From NCBI GenBank assembly GCA_028285035.1, contig JANQQF010000155.1, positions 1 to 64,000 of the forward strand: a stretch of 64,000 bases of DNA. Direction: 5' to 3'. Made by a program: the position numbers and the translations under genes. Under the pieces are notes generated by a model. It was not told the DNA's origin. It made no database searches and was given only the letters and a program-made list of their open reading frames with translations. Shown piece after piece: positions 6,813 to 15,565 of this stretch; the stretch's first letter is position 1, and every line of letters starts with the position of its first letter. The DNA comes from Phycisphaerae bacterium (GTDB lineage Bacteria; Chloroflexota; Anaerolineae; 4572-78; J111).

Positions 6813-7451
6813 TTAGTTGAGTTGGCGAATAACTGTAACAACTCGTCCTTGAATGTCAACTTTGTTTGAGTCAACATAAATTGGATCCATTGTTTTATTT
6901 TCAGGTTGCAATCGAATCTGGTCGCCTTCTTGGAAGAAACGCTTGAGGGTTGTTTCTTCACGCTCAACCAACCAAGCCGCAACCATATCACCGTTGTTTG
7001 CTGTACTAGTGTGACGCATTACAACGATATCACCATCATTAATAAAGGCGTCAATCATTGAAGTTCCCTGTACTCGCAGGGCATAGATATTATCTTCCCC
7101 ATCAGCCAAATCACGAGTCAGTTCAATGGTATCGGTCTCACTATCAAAAGAACCCTCTGGAACAGCAATTGGAGAACCAGCTGCAATCCGGCCTAGCAAT
7201 GGCACCTTTATTAAATCAGTGGCCCCAGTTAGTTCTTCTAAACCATCAACCAAACGAATTCCGCGTGATACAGTTCGATCACGGAAAATGTAGCCTTGCC
7301 GCTGCAGGGCATCGAGATTGTAATTTACAACCGAAGTTGAGCTAATGTTCACAGCTTCCCCAATTTCCCGAATAGTTGGGGGGTATCCATTATCTAGTGT
7401 AAATGTACGGAGAAAGCTTAATATCTTACTTTGTCGTTCAGATAATCCCAT
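6813..7451 (-). CDS. lexA: LexA repressor, canonical
   Basis: SOS repressor and self-cleaving peptidase of 212 residues. The N-terminal winged helix (GYPPTIREI, SSTSVVNYNLDAL, SRGIRL) binds the LexA box. The cleavage site A91-G92 (RIAAGSPI), nucleophile S131 (QGTSMIDAF) and general base K170 (TTLKRFF) are all intact. Upon DNA damage RecA filaments should trigger autocleavage and derepression. The gene is autoregulated through a LexA box inside its promoter. It lies between a receiver-only response regulator upstream and a non-cleavable paralog downstream. GAGGT precedes ATG 7451 by 9 nt. Confidence 0.95.
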   Translation of the reverse strand: MGLSERQSKILSFLRTFTLDNGYPPTIREIGEAVNISSTSVVNYNLDALQRQGYIFRDRTVSRGIRLVDGLEELTGATDLIKVPLLGRIAAGSPIAVPEGSFDSETDTIELTRDLADGEDNIYALRVQGTSMIDAFINDGDIVVMRHTSTANNGDMVAAWLVEREETTLKRFFQEGDQIRLQPENKTMDPIYVDSNKVDIQGRVVTVIRQLN

Positions 7452-7510
7452 GTTGAATTCACCTCATAAAAAATCATATGTTCGGACCATTTGTGCTACT
7501 AGTCTGGCTG

Positions 7511-7540
7511 ATTATACCACGAACGGACGTTCTATGTCAA
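7511..7540 (-). promoter_or_regulatory. lexA promoter with LexA box
   Basis: Minus-strand TTGACA (7535-7540), an 18-nt spacer and TATAAT (7511-7516), both consensus. The spacer holds CGAACGGACGTTCT (7520-7533), a perfect GAAC-N4-GTTC box. The design is identical to that of the paralog promoter at 6645-6674. Confidence 0.92.
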
Positions 7541-7556
7541 GCCCAACCTTAAATCT

Positions 7557-7582
7557 AATTTACGGAAAAATTTTCGTAAATT
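7557..7582 (-). terminator. hairpin after the response regulator gene
   Basis: AATTTACG (7557-7564) pairs with CGTAAATT (7575-7582), with a bulged G and an inner AAAA/TTTT extension. It lies 38 nt after the response-regulator stop on the minus strand. Confidence 0.45.
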
Positions 7583-7619
7583 TAAAGGAGACTCAATTAA
7601 AGGTAGAGAGGTGAGTATG

Positions 7620-8057
7620 TTACACAGTATTCTTTGATACCAAACTTTGGATCGTTTCAACTAATCGATTTAAATCAGGGGGTTTTACAAAAAAATCGGA
7701 GGCCCCGGCTAATTTTGCTTGCGTACGCTCGGTTTTACTACTCCAAGCAGAAACTACGATCACTGGGGTATGTTTAGTTTGAGGGGTAGCCTTCAAAATT
7801 TCAATAGCACTGTAGCCATCCATCACAGGCATACGTAAATCCATAAGCACAACATCGGGTCGCCAACTCAAGGCTTTAGCCACACCTTCCTGTCCATTCA
7901 CGGCGTGAGCCACTTGAAAACCGCTTAATTCAAGCAGGCTAGCAATGGTATCTCGAATGACTTCGGTATCTTCGACATAAAGAACACGAATTCCATTCTT
8001 CTTTTCATTGTCTTTAGGTGTCAGCCGTTTTAGGCGTTTCAGTTTAGAGGTAGGCAT
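7620..8057 (-). CDS. receiver-only response regulator
   Basis: A single CheY-like receiver domain of 145 residues with a basic N-terminal extension (residues 1-22, KLKRLKRL). It has E29/D30 in the acidic pocket, phosphoacceptor D73 (VLMDLRMP), the switch Ser S103 (VVSAW) and K125 (FFVKPP). There is no output domain, so it must act by protein interaction or in a phosphorelay. The kinase is not adjacent; the hybrid-type GAF/PAS kinase at 28.2 kb is not obviously linked. It is upstream of lexA in the same orientation, but a hairpin and a separate lexA promoter lie between them. Confidence 0.88.
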   Translation of the reverse strand: MPTSKLKRLKRLTPKDNEKKNGIRVLYVEDTEVIRDTIASLLELSGFQVAHAVNGQEGVAKALSWRPDVVLMDLRMPVMDGYSAIEILKATPQTKHTPVIVVSAWSSKTERTQAKLAGASDFFVKPPDLNRLVETIQSLVSKNTV

Positions 8058-8392
8058 TTAGGTACTCCAATATGAATTACTGAAATAGCAGCAATACGAG
8101 TAAGGTAGGTGTCAATGGATTTAGGCTTTTCAAGAATTAAATCGTCAAAAGAACAATCGAACCAAATGGGCGAACTTTGCCTCGATGTACTTCAGGAAAA
8201 GCTTTAAAGCAGTGCTATTCATTGGTAGACGGACTTTCAGTGATATTGACTTACTTCGCCATCTGACCATTTATTTTCTTGACACTGCCTTAATCTTGGT
8301 GAAAGAACAAGAAGTGTTAGGTAAACCTTTGTTTACCCAAATTCAGAGAGGCTATTCTCAATTGCTATGCTGAATAGAATAGAACTTACAAC
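8058..8392. other. intergenic region containing inverted-repeat arm B
   Basis: A 335-nt gap between the response regulator and STAS genes. Positions 8119-8291 are arm B of the inverted repeat. The remainder shows no gene. A frame reading MYFRKSFKAVLFIGRR (from 8185, plus strand) crosses the repeat but is not conserved in arm A, so I do not call it. Confidence 0.6.
8119..8291 (+). repeat. inverted repeat arm B around the lexA cluster
   Basis: Plus-strand copy of the sequence found on the minus strand at 5803-5994. It starts near TTTAGGCTTTTCAAGAATTA and ends after TTATTTTCT. The two arms enclose the lexA-like, lexA and response-regulator genes (about 2.1 kb). Most differences in the best block fall on third codon positions of the KALKQCY frame, hinting at former coding function, though the sample is small. 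Confidence 0.6.
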
Positions 8393-8761
8393 TTACCATT
8401 CAACATTAAAGAGGCGATCAAACTGCATAATTCGAAACAATCGGCTTAAATGAGCGTTGGGTTTACGCAGATTAATTTGAATATTTTGGGTAGAAAATTC
8501 TTTTTGCGCATCGATCAAAAGACGCAGTCCGTGTGAGTCCACCCCATCCGCTTCACTCAAATCGATTACTAAGGTCTTGGCTTTTGTTTCAACGAGCTTT
8601 TTAAGAAGAGAGTGGCTACTATCGGTATACCACATGAGATAAGATGTGCTTGCATTAACAAAGCCAATAATTTTCAGGGTCCAGGTATCACCATCTTGTG
8701 TCAATTCTGTGGTAAGAGTCATCGGTTTTGAGTTCACAGTCATCCCCTCTAAAGTAAACAT
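8393..8761 (-). CDS. STAS-domain protein (anti-sigma factor antagonist-like)
   Basis: A 122-residue single STAS domain. The conserved segment KTLVIDLSEADGVDSHGLRLLIDA (about residues 62-85) contains S76 at the position phosphorylated in SpoIIAA/RsbV-like antagonists. The likely role is in a partner-switching module controlling a sigma factor or another anti-sigma target. No RsbW-like kinase or PP2C phosphatase is nearby. The sequence before it (YLMWYTDSSHSLLKK) is unlike classical RsbV. It lies between the nuo operon end and the response regulator, all on the same strand, but with its own spacing. An alternative start is Met7. Confidence 0.8.
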   Translation of the reverse strand: MFTLEGMTVNSKPMTLTTELTQDGDTWTLKIIGFVNASTSYLMWYTDSSHSLLKKLVETKAKTLVIDLSEADGVDSHGLRLLIDAQKEFSTQNIQINLRKPNAHLSRLFRIMQFDRLFNVEW

Positions 8762-8836
8762 TGCCTTACACCCGCTTTCCTAAGTATGCCAAAGGTTGAA
8801 GATTAATTCAATAGGAGTTCTGTATATTGAACAAAT

Positions 8837-8862
8837 CAAAGCCGCTCATCAAAGCGACTTTG
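8837..8862 (-). terminator. terminator of the nuo operon
   Basis: On the minus strand CAAAGTCGCT and AGCGGCTTTG form a 10-bp stem with one G-T pair and a 6-nt loop. A partly T-rich tail (ATTTGTTC) follows. It lies 63 nt after the nuoN stop. Confidence 0.55.
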
Positions 8863-8925
8863 TCACATACACAGAAAACCACGGGTGTATAAATTTTAGA
8901 TTAATTTGCTATTGAAAGTCAAGTC

Positions 8926-10389
8926 TCAACCAAAAATTCCTAATTGAGACAGATTAACCAGAGGTGTTGGCCATATACCCAGAACAATTGTCAGAATACT
9001 CGCAATGGCCAACGTAATTGTTACAGGCATACTTAGATTAACAGGTACAGGTTCTGTCGACTCATCAGGTGTACGCATATACATCTGAACAACAACACCG
9101 AGATAGTAAAACGCAGAGATGGCACTGTTAATCATACCGATCACAGCAAGCCAGCTTAAACCGGCTTCCACTGCTGCACGAAATACATAAAGTTTCCCCC
9201 AAAAGCCAACAAATGGGGGAATTCCAGTCAAAGATAACATAAATAGAGCCATAACCAACGCCAAAAGTGGCATCCGTGCGCCTAACCCCACATAATCAGT
9301 CACGGCAGAGCCAATCTTATCACGATGCTCAATAACCGCAATCACAGCAAATGCACCGATATTCATAAACGCATAGGCCATTAAGTAGAATAGCACCCCG
9401 TTCACGCCGCTCATTGAACCAGCCGCAACCCCAACCAAGATGTAGCCAGCGTGGGCAATACTTGAGTAGGCCAGCATTCGCTTCACATCTTTTTGAGCCA
9501 ATGCGGCAATATTTCCACCTGTCATCGTAACCACAGCCAGAGCCGCTACAGCGATCGTCCAGTTAATCGTGAATGCTGACTCATAGGAAACCATTAGCAA
9601 CCGAATAAGAGAGGCAAAGCCAGCCGCTTTAGCACCAACCGACATAAATGCAGTGACCGATGTGGGAGCACCGTGATAAACATCAGGGGTCCACCACTGA
9701 AAAGGAACTGCTGCCACTTTGAAGGCAAAGCCAACAAGCAACAAGCCTAAACCAACGACTGCCAACGAATTCTCAAAAGCGCCAGCGCTACCTTCATACC
9801 ACTCGCCAATAGCTTGTAAATTTGTTGTTCCCGTTGCGCCATAGGTTAAAGCAACGCCGTAGAGGAAGAAGGCTGAAGCAAACGCTCCCAACACGAAGTA
9901 TTTCATTCCTGCTTCACCTGACCCCATCTGACGCCGATTGAAGGCGGCTAGAATATAGAGGGCGATGGACATAATTTCCAAGCCGAGGAAAACGATAATC
10001 AGGTCGGATGCTGCACCCATTAACATCATCCCCGCTGTGGCAAAGAGCAGAAGGGCATAGTATTCACCGCGCTGCATATCGTGGCCTTGCAGATAGCTGA
10101 TTGAGAGCAAAACCGACAAGGCAGCTGTAACGATGAATATCAAATTTAAGACAAGGGAGTAGCCATCACTCACAGCCATATCTTGAAAGGCAGGGGCTGG
10201 GTCAAGACCGAACATGCTAAAGGTGACTACTGCGGCAATAATTAACCCGATTAGGCTAACGTACCCAACAATTCGTTTGTCATTAAAAACCATGTCCACA
10301 ATCATCACAACAAATGCTGTCAGAACGACTACAAGTTGGGGATATAGTCCAGGAATTTCTGCGGCTAATGCCGGAATTTCTATATTCAT
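8926..10389 (-). CDS. nuoN: NADH-quinone oxidoreductase subunit N
   Basis: Antiporter-like membrane subunit of complex I, 487 residues, with about 14 hydrophobic helices as expected. The proton-channel region includes FKVAAVPFQWWTPDVYHGAPTSV with the conserved Lys and Pro of the discontinuous helix, and DVKRMLAYSSIAHAGYILVG. It couples quinone reduction to proton pumping in the cytoplasmic membrane. It is the last gene of the operon, 26 nt after nuoM, and is followed by a hairpin terminator. Confidence 0.97.
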   Translation of the reverse strand: MNIEIPALAAEIPGLYPQLVVVLTAFVVMIVDMVFNDKRIVGYVSLIGLIIAAVVTFSMFGLDPAPAFQDMAVSDGYSLVLNLIFIVTAALSVLLSISYLQGHDMQRGEYYALLLFATAGMMLMGAASDLIIVFLGLEIMSIALYILAAFNRRQMGSGEAGMKYFVLGAFASAFFLYGVALTYGATGTTNLQAIGEWYEGSAGAFENSLAVVGLGLLLVGFAFKVAAVPFQWWTPDVYHGAPTSVTAFMSVGAKAAGFASLIRLLMVSYESAFTINWTIAVAALAVVTMTGGNIAALAQKDVKRMLAYSSIAHAGYILVGVAAGSMSGVNGVLFYLMAYAFMNIGAFAVIAVIEHRDKIGSAVTDYVGLGARMPLLALVMALFMLSLTGIPPFVGFWGKLYVFRAAVEAGLSWLAVIGMINSAISAFYYLGVVVQMYMRTPDESTEPVPVNLSMPVTITLAIASILTIVLGIWPTPLVNLSQLGIFG

Positions 10390-10415
10390 AGCGTATCGCT
10401 ACCTCTAATTCGCAA

Positions 10416-11900
10416 TTATTGCCCAGCCAGCAGATCAGATGTCTGGCTCATAATTTCCGCAATCTCAGCCGTAGCCGGATTGATTTTGTCCAAAAATAGA
10501 TTAGGGAACAATCCAATCAAGAAGAACAGTGCAACAAAGACAACGGCAATCGAAATCTCACGGAAATTCATATCTCGCAGATTTTCATTAGCCGGATTAA
10601 AGTCACCAAACATCATCTTGCGAGTAGCTGTTAATAAATACCAAGCGGCTAAAACGATCCCAAACGTACCAAATGTTGCCGCAATCGCATTAACTTTAAA
10701 TGTTCCCAACAGGATGATAAATTCACCAACGAAGCCATTCAACCCAGGTAGTCCTACAGATGAGAAGACAGCCAGCAAGAAGAACATCCCAAAAATTGGC
10801 ACTTTGCTCCACAAACCACCGTACTCTTTGAAGAGGCGGGTGTGACGTTGCTCATACAAAATTCCGATCATAAAGAACAACATCCCAGTACTAAGGCCGT
10901 GATTGACCATTTGCAGAACCGCCCCACTCAAGCCTTGTTGTCCACCGCTGAAAGTTCCCAAGACAATGAATCCCATGTGTGCCACGGAAGAGTAAGCCAC
11001 CAGCCGCTTGACGTCCTCTTGAGCGAGGGCCACCATTGCACCATACAAAATACCTATGACGGAGAGAGACACAATCAAGGGAGTCCAGAATGGTACTGCT
11101 TCTGGGAACAAAGGAATAGCAAAACGGATCAAGCTGTATGTCCCCATCTTCAATAAAACCCCAGCTAACATAATGGAGCCAGCGGTTGGGGCTTCAACGT
11201 GAGCGGCGGGTAACCACGTATGAAGTGGGAAGAGGGGTACTTTGACTGCGAAAGCCAAGGCAAAGGCAAAGAACAACCAAATTTGTAAGGTAGGATCTAA
11301 ATCCAGTTCTGCGAGAATAGTTGGTAAATCGGAGGTTCCTACGTTTAAATAAACCACGAGAGCTGCAACCAACATCGCCGCACTACCCGCCATCGTGTAG
11401 ATGATGAATTTAACTGACGCATAAATCCGCCGCTTACCTCCCCAACGACCAATTAACAGGGCCATCGGGATCAGACTGGCTTCCCAGAAGACGTAATAGA
11501 GGAATAGATCAAGGGAGATAAATACCCCAATGACAGCCGCCTCTAAAAAGAGCAATAAAGCGAAATACTCCTTAACTTGCTCCTCTACAGATGTCCAAGA
11601 ACTCAAAATTGAAATAGCTGTCAGCAGAGTGGTGAGCAACACCATAAACAGACTTAGACCATCAATTCCAACGTGATAGCGAATATTAAGTTCAGATATC
11701 CAAGTGTAAGATTCATCAAAACCATATGCACCAGGAATGGGCTGATACATTAAGAGTGGCAATGAAACAATAAAAGCCACGATTGAGAAAACAAGAGCAA
11801 TCTGCTTAATCAAATTTTCGTTACTTCGTGGTAGAACCATCACCACAATCGCGCCAACGATGGGTATTATGAGCAAAAGTGAGAGTACGGGAAATTCCAT
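10416..11900 (-). CDS. nuoM: NADH-quinone oxidoreductase subunit M
   Basis: Proton-pumping antiporter-like subunit, 494 residues, about 14 transmembrane helices. Recognisable motifs are FWEASLIPMALLIG (with the functional Glu), FALAFAVKVPLFPLHTWLPAAHVEAPTAGS (discontinuous helix Lys) and DVKRLVAYSSVAHMGFIVLG. It sits between nuoL and nuoN, separated from nuoL by a 149-nt spacer that contains an inverted repeat. Length and order are standard. Confidence 0.97.
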   Translation of the reverse strand: MEFPVLSLLLIIPIVGAIVVMVLPRSNENLIKQIALVFSIVAFIVSLPLLMYQPIPGAYGFDESYTWISELNIRYHVGIDGLSLFMVLLTTLLTAISILSSWTSVEEQVKEYFALLLFLEAAVIGVFISLDLFLYYVFWEASLIPMALLIGRWGGKRRIYASVKFIIYTMAGSAAMLVAALVVYLNVGTSDLPTILAELDLDPTLQIWLFFAFALAFAVKVPLFPLHTWLPAAHVEAPTAGSIMLAGVLLKMGTYSLIRFAIPLFPEAVPFWTPLIVSLSVIGILYGAMVALAQEDVKRLVAYSSVAHMGFIVLGTFSGGQQGLSGAVLQMVNHGLSTGMLFFMIGILYEQRHTRLFKEYGGLWSKVPIFGMFFLLAVFSSVGLPGLNGFVGEFIILLGTFKVNAIAATFGTFGIVLAAWYLLTATRKMMFGDFNPANENLRDMNFREISIAVVFVALFFLIGLFPNLFLDKINPATAEIAEIMSQTSDLLAGQ

Positions 11901-11989
11901 TCCACAAAAACTCCAGTAATCAATAACTAATTACAGATACAAATAAAGTTTATTATTCAATGTCTAAAATTCAATCGAACAGACCTTGA

Positions 11990-12052
11990 AGTAAATAGTA
12001 ATTGGTAATTGATTTGACTCGATAATTACTATTTACTAATTACCAATTACTA
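11990..12052. repeat. intercistronic inverted repeat between nuoL and nuoM
   Basis: TAGTAATTGGTAATT (11996-12010) is perfectly complementary to AATTACCAATTACTA (12038-12052). A second overlapping arm, AGTAAATAGTAATT with AATTACTATTTACT (11990-12003 and 12024-12037), permits an alternative fold. The distal arm covers the nuoL stop. A closely related hairpin recurs at 41715-41762, so this looks like a dispersed short repeat rather than a dedicated terminator. Confidence 0.75.
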
Positions 12053-14086
12053 CGAACCAAACACAAAGTAACCAAGCATAATCAGCATCCCAATAAAGGT
12101 TGCCAATGCATAATGCTTGATATATCCGCTTTGAAGATTGCTAGACAAACCGCCTAGCCAACCAAATACTTTAGCCGAGCCATCAACCAAACCACTATCA
12201 ATCAATAACATATCCACGGCTGTAGCCATTGACCGAGCCACTTTTTGACCGCCCTCAACAAAGATCGCCCCATAGATTTCATCGATATAATATTTGTTAA
12301 CCAGTGTCACAAACATTGGCCGTGCCATTCGGGCCATATTTTCAGGAATAGAAGGACGAACCATATAGAAGAAGTAGGCAAGAGCAATCCCGCCAACAGC
12401 CACAATGGCTGAGGTAGACAAAAGAAACGCCTCTATTGCAAAGGAAAGATGATGATGTTCTTCGTGACCATGATGGGCAATCTCGTAAATGGGTGCTAAC
12501 CAGTTCTCAAGTACGTGCGGAACATCAATACCTATTTCATGCAGGAAGACAGCTGGTAATCCCAATAACCCGCCAAGTATAGAGAGAACAGCAAGAACAC
12601 TCAAGGCGAATGTGATCGGCCAGCGGCTTTCATGCGCGTGGTCGTACAAATGTTGATCGCGGGGCTTGCCGTGGAAGGCAATGAAGATCGCTCGGAAGGT
12701 GTAGAATGCCGTCAAGCCTGCGGTAATGATCCCAACCACCCAGAAAGCAGGATGGAACTCATAAGCCTTAGCTAAAATTTCATCTTTTGAGAAGAAGCCC
12801 GACATTAAGGGGAACCCAGCTAAGGCCAATCCACCAATCCAGAAGGTGATCCAGGTGACAGGCATTTTATTCTTTAGGCCACCCATTCGGCGGATGTCAA
12901 TCACATCGTGCAGGGCGTGCATGACAGAACCAGCTCCAAGGAACAATAGGGCTTTGAAGAACGCATGTGTGGTTAAGTGGAACATACCCGAGGTGTAAGC
13001 ACCGACTCCAACCGCTAAAAACATATAGCCAAGCTGACTAACTGTTGAGTAAGCCAAAACCCGTTTGAGATCGACCTGAACCAAAGCAACGGTGGCTGCA
13101 AACAGAGCAGTCGCTGCCCCAATAACGGCAACAAACATCGAAACACTTGGCGCGTACGTATAGAGCACATTACTCCGCACGATCATATAAACCCCAGCGG
13201 TAACCATCGTTGCCGCGTGGATCAAAGCCGAAACTGGTGTCGGGCCGGCCATCGCATCCGGGAGCCAGACAAACAAGGGGATTTGAGCACTTTTCCCCAT
13301 TGCTCCAATAAAAAGCAATAATGTAATCCAGGTTATAATCGCTGGTGTTGCTTCAGCTACGCCTTCAACCTGTTCAAAAACACCGCTTTCGCCTAAAAAC
13401 TGAAGCGTACCAAATGTGCTCCAAATGAGGAAGACACCTAAGGCAAATCCAACGTCACCCACCCGGTTGACAATAAAAGCTTTCATCCCCGAGGCTGGTG
13501 GGGAAAGCAGTGGAGCCATCGGTACGGGCGCTTGATCGGGTCCCATATCAATTGGCTCTTGTGGCTCAGAGCCACGGTTGTACCAGAAGCCGATCAGTAA
13601 GTAGGAACAGACCCCAACCAACTCCCAGCCAACATACATCATTAGGTAATTATCACCAAGAACCAAAACAAGCATTGAGGCGACAAAGAGGTTGAGGAAG
13701 GTGAAAAAGCGAGTGAAATTCGGATCAGCGTGGGCGTGACCGTGCGAGTCGCGATGGACCATATAATCTGTGGCGTAAACATGGATCAAGAAGCCAATTC
13801 CCGTGATGATCAAGACCATTGTCAGGGAAAGCGGGTCCACCAAAAGGTTAATAGAGATGCTGAGATCACCAATGGTGACCCATTGCCATAAGTTGGCAAT
13901 GACGTAGCCCTCACTATGATTGCCCAAATCAAAGAAAGCGAGCAAGCCGATGATAAAGGCTCCAAGAATGACACCTGGACCAACGATGCTTACACCGCGT
14001 TGGCCGATAAAACGACCAAATAACCCATTGACAATCACCCCGATCAAGGGCAATGCAATCACGAGCCAAATCGTATTTTCAATCAT
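12050..14086 (-). CDS. nuoL: NADH-quinone oxidoreductase subunit L
   Basis: Largest antiporter-like subunit, 678 residues, carrying the long lateral helix at its C-terminus. Motifs are MYVGWELVGVCSYLLIGFW, GAMGKSAQIPLFVWLPDAMAGPTPVSALIHAATMV and DLKRVLAYSTVSQLGYMFLA, all standard for proton-translocating NuoL. A His-rich periplasmic or cytoplasmic loop (YEIAHHGHEEHHH) lies near residue 500, and an Asp/His-rich loop (HRDSHGHAHADP) near residue 115; these are loop decorations. It is 75 nt downstream of nuoK. Confidence 0.97.
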   Translation of the reverse strand: MIENTIWLVIALPLIGVIVNGLFGRFIGQRGVSIVGPGVILGAFIIGLLAFFDLGNHSEGYVIANLWQWVTIGDLSISINLLVDPLSLTMVLIITGIGFLIHVYATDYMVHRDSHGHAHADPNFTRFFTFLNLFVASMLVLVLGDNYLMMYVGWELVGVCSYLLIGFWYNRGSEPQEPIDMGPDQAPVPMAPLLSPPASGMKAFIVNRVGDVGFALGVFLIWSTFGTLQFLGESGVFEQVEGVAEATPAIITWITLLLFIGAMGKSAQIPLFVWLPDAMAGPTPVSALIHAATMVTAGVYMIVRSNVLYTYAPSVSMFVAVIGAATALFAATVALVQVDLKRVLAYSTVSQLGYMFLAVGVGAYTSGMFHLTTHAFFKALLFLGAGSVMHALHDVIDIRRMGGLKNKMPVTWITFWIGGLALAGFPLMSGFFSKDEILAKAYEFHPAFWVVGIITAGLTAFYTFRAIFIAFHGKPRDQHLYDHAHESRWPITFALSVLAVLSILGGLLGLPAVFLHEIGIDVPHVLENWLAPIYEIAHHGHEEHHHLSFAIEAFLLSTSAIVAVGGIALAYFFYMVRPSIPENMARMARPMFVTLVNKYYIDEIYGAIFVEGGQKVARSMATAVDMLLIDSGLVDGSAKVFGWLGGLSSNLQSGYIKHYALATFIGMLIMLGYFVFGS

Positions 14087-14161
14087 TTAAAACACACCTT
14101 GAGCTTGTGGCATAAGTGGAGGGATCAAAGCAGGTCAATTCCACTTTGACGACAAAACAAG

Positions 14162-14473
14162 CTACCCTCTCAAAGAGTTAATTTCATCAATATCGGCTGC
14201 TTCTCTATGGCGATTGAGTTCAACTAACAATCCCAATCCCACGGCAACTTCAACCGCTGCCACAGCCATAATCATAAACACAAAAACCTGCCCAGTCGCT
14301 GAGTCAAGATAGCGCGAAAAGGTGATGAAGGTCAGGTTAACGGCATTCATCATTAATTCGACACACATCAAAATGATGATGGCATTGCGTCGAATCAGTA
14401 CACCACTGGCCCCAATACAAAATAAAGCGGCACTAAGCAGGAGATACCATTCCACGGGCACTTGATCAATCAT
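14162..14473 (-). CDS. nuoK: NADH-quinone oxidoreductase subunit K
   Basis: A 103-residue three-helix membrane subunit. It contains the two conserved membrane glutamates, in ILMCVELMMNAVNL and AVAAVEVAVGLGLLVEL, that belong to the central proton path. It overlaps the nuoJ stop by 8 nt, indicating translational coupling. Length is normal. Confidence 0.96.
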   Translation of the reverse strand: MIDQVPVEWYLLLSAALFCIGASGVLIRRNAIIILMCVELMMNAVNLTFITFSRYLDSATGQVFVFMIMAVAAVEVAVGLGLLVELNRHREAADIDEINSLRG

Positions 14474-15017
14474 TTATCGCACCCTCAGCTTTCTTGCTTT
14501 TTTGTTGTTGGGCCAACCACAAAATTCCGATCACCCCGACTGACAATAATACAGCCACTAGATGGAAGGACAGGATAAAATCAGTGAATAAATATGAGCC
14601 AATCACTTCCGCCTGTCCAAACTCTTCAACCGCCTCAGTGGTCAATGTCCCCATCTTGCCTTGTGTATCAAGGACAGCACTGTTTCCTTGTAAAGCCACC
14701 ACGATGATGCCAAACAAGCCAAGACCCAGCAAGCCCATTGCCCCGTTTCTCAGGGTCAACCAGCTTGATACTGGCTCACCTAGTTCCGCCCCCAACAACA
14801 TCACAACGAAGAGGAATAGAACAACAATGGCCCCAGCGTACACCAAAATCTGGACAACCGCCAGAAATTGAGCGTTGAGAATGAAGTACACAGCAGCCAA
14901 GGTACAGAAGTTGACCAAAAGGGCCAAGGCACTGTGCACTACATTTCGGTTGAATATCACAGCAATGGCGGACACCACTAAGATGGCCGCCAATATCATA
15001 AACAATGTTTGTCCCAT
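14466..15017 (-). CDS. nuoJ: NADH-quinone oxidoreductase subunit J
   Basis: A 183-residue subunit with five transmembrane helices. The conserved VQILVYAGAIVVLFLFVVML contains the pi-bulge Tyr/Gly region of transmembrane helix 3 that moves during turnover. A hydrophilic loop (about 105-135) separates the last two helices, and the C-terminus is basic (QQKSKKAEG). It lies 34 nt after nuoI and overlaps nuoK. Confidence 0.96.
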   Translation of the reverse strand: MGQTLFMILAAILVVSAIAVIFNRNVVHSALALLVNFCTLAAVYFILNAQFLAVVQILVYAGAIVVLFLFVVMLLGAELGEPVSSWLTLRNGAMGLLGLGLFGIIVVALQGNSAVLDTQGKMGTLTTEAVEEFGQAEVIGSYLFTDFILSFHLVAVLLSVGVIGILWLAQQQKSKKAEGAIND

Positions 15018-15051
15018 AGTATATTACTCAGAACTGAGATTTTTAATGCTA

Positions 15052-15558
15052 CTACTTCTTGCCCCAAGTTGGGGTTTCTACAAAGACCTCATCATCACGA
15101 ATAACGATGTGGCCTGGCTCATGAGGCTCTAACAGTCGCTCTTTTGTATAAACTGCGTCCCATCGGTCATATTCCGCCAAGGCGAAGTCATGCTTAAGAA
15201 CAATAGCCTCAGTGGGACAAGCTTCCGCACAATATCCACAGAAGATACAGCGCAACATATTGATCTCGTAAGTCTTGGCATAGCGTTCACCAGGCGAACG
15301 TCGATCATCATCTGTATTTTCTGCCGCCTCAACATAGATACAATCTGTTGGACAAGCCGCCGCACATAATGAACAGCCAATACATCGCTCTAGCCCATTT
15401 TCATATCGTTCCAAAACGTGTCGGCCTCGAAACCGAGGATAAACCTCAACTGGCTCATCAGGATATTGATGCGTTACAGGTTTTTGTCGCAAATATTTTA
15501 GTGTCACTAACATTGATCTTGGTATTTCTACCAGACCTCGTACAATGCCTTTAATCAT
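15052..15558 (-). CDS. nuoI: NADH-quinone oxidoreductase subunit I (two 4Fe-4S)
   Basis: A 168-residue ferredoxin-like subunit carrying clusters N6a and N6b between the peripheral arm and NuoB. The two binding motifs are CIGCSLCAAACP and CIFCGYCAEACP. The N-terminal about 25 residues are amphipathic, as in other NuoI. It starts 7 nt after nuoH ends. Confidence 0.97.
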   Translation of the reverse strand: MIKGIVRGLVEIPRSMLVTLKYLRQKPVTHQYPDEPVEVYPRFRGRHVLERYENGLERCIGCSLCAAACPTDCIYVEAAENTDDDRRSPGERYAKTYEINMLRCIFCGYCAEACPTEAIVLKHDFALAEYDRWDAVYTKERLLEPHEPGHIVIRDDEVFVETPTWGKK

Positions 15559-15565
15559 ATCTCTA

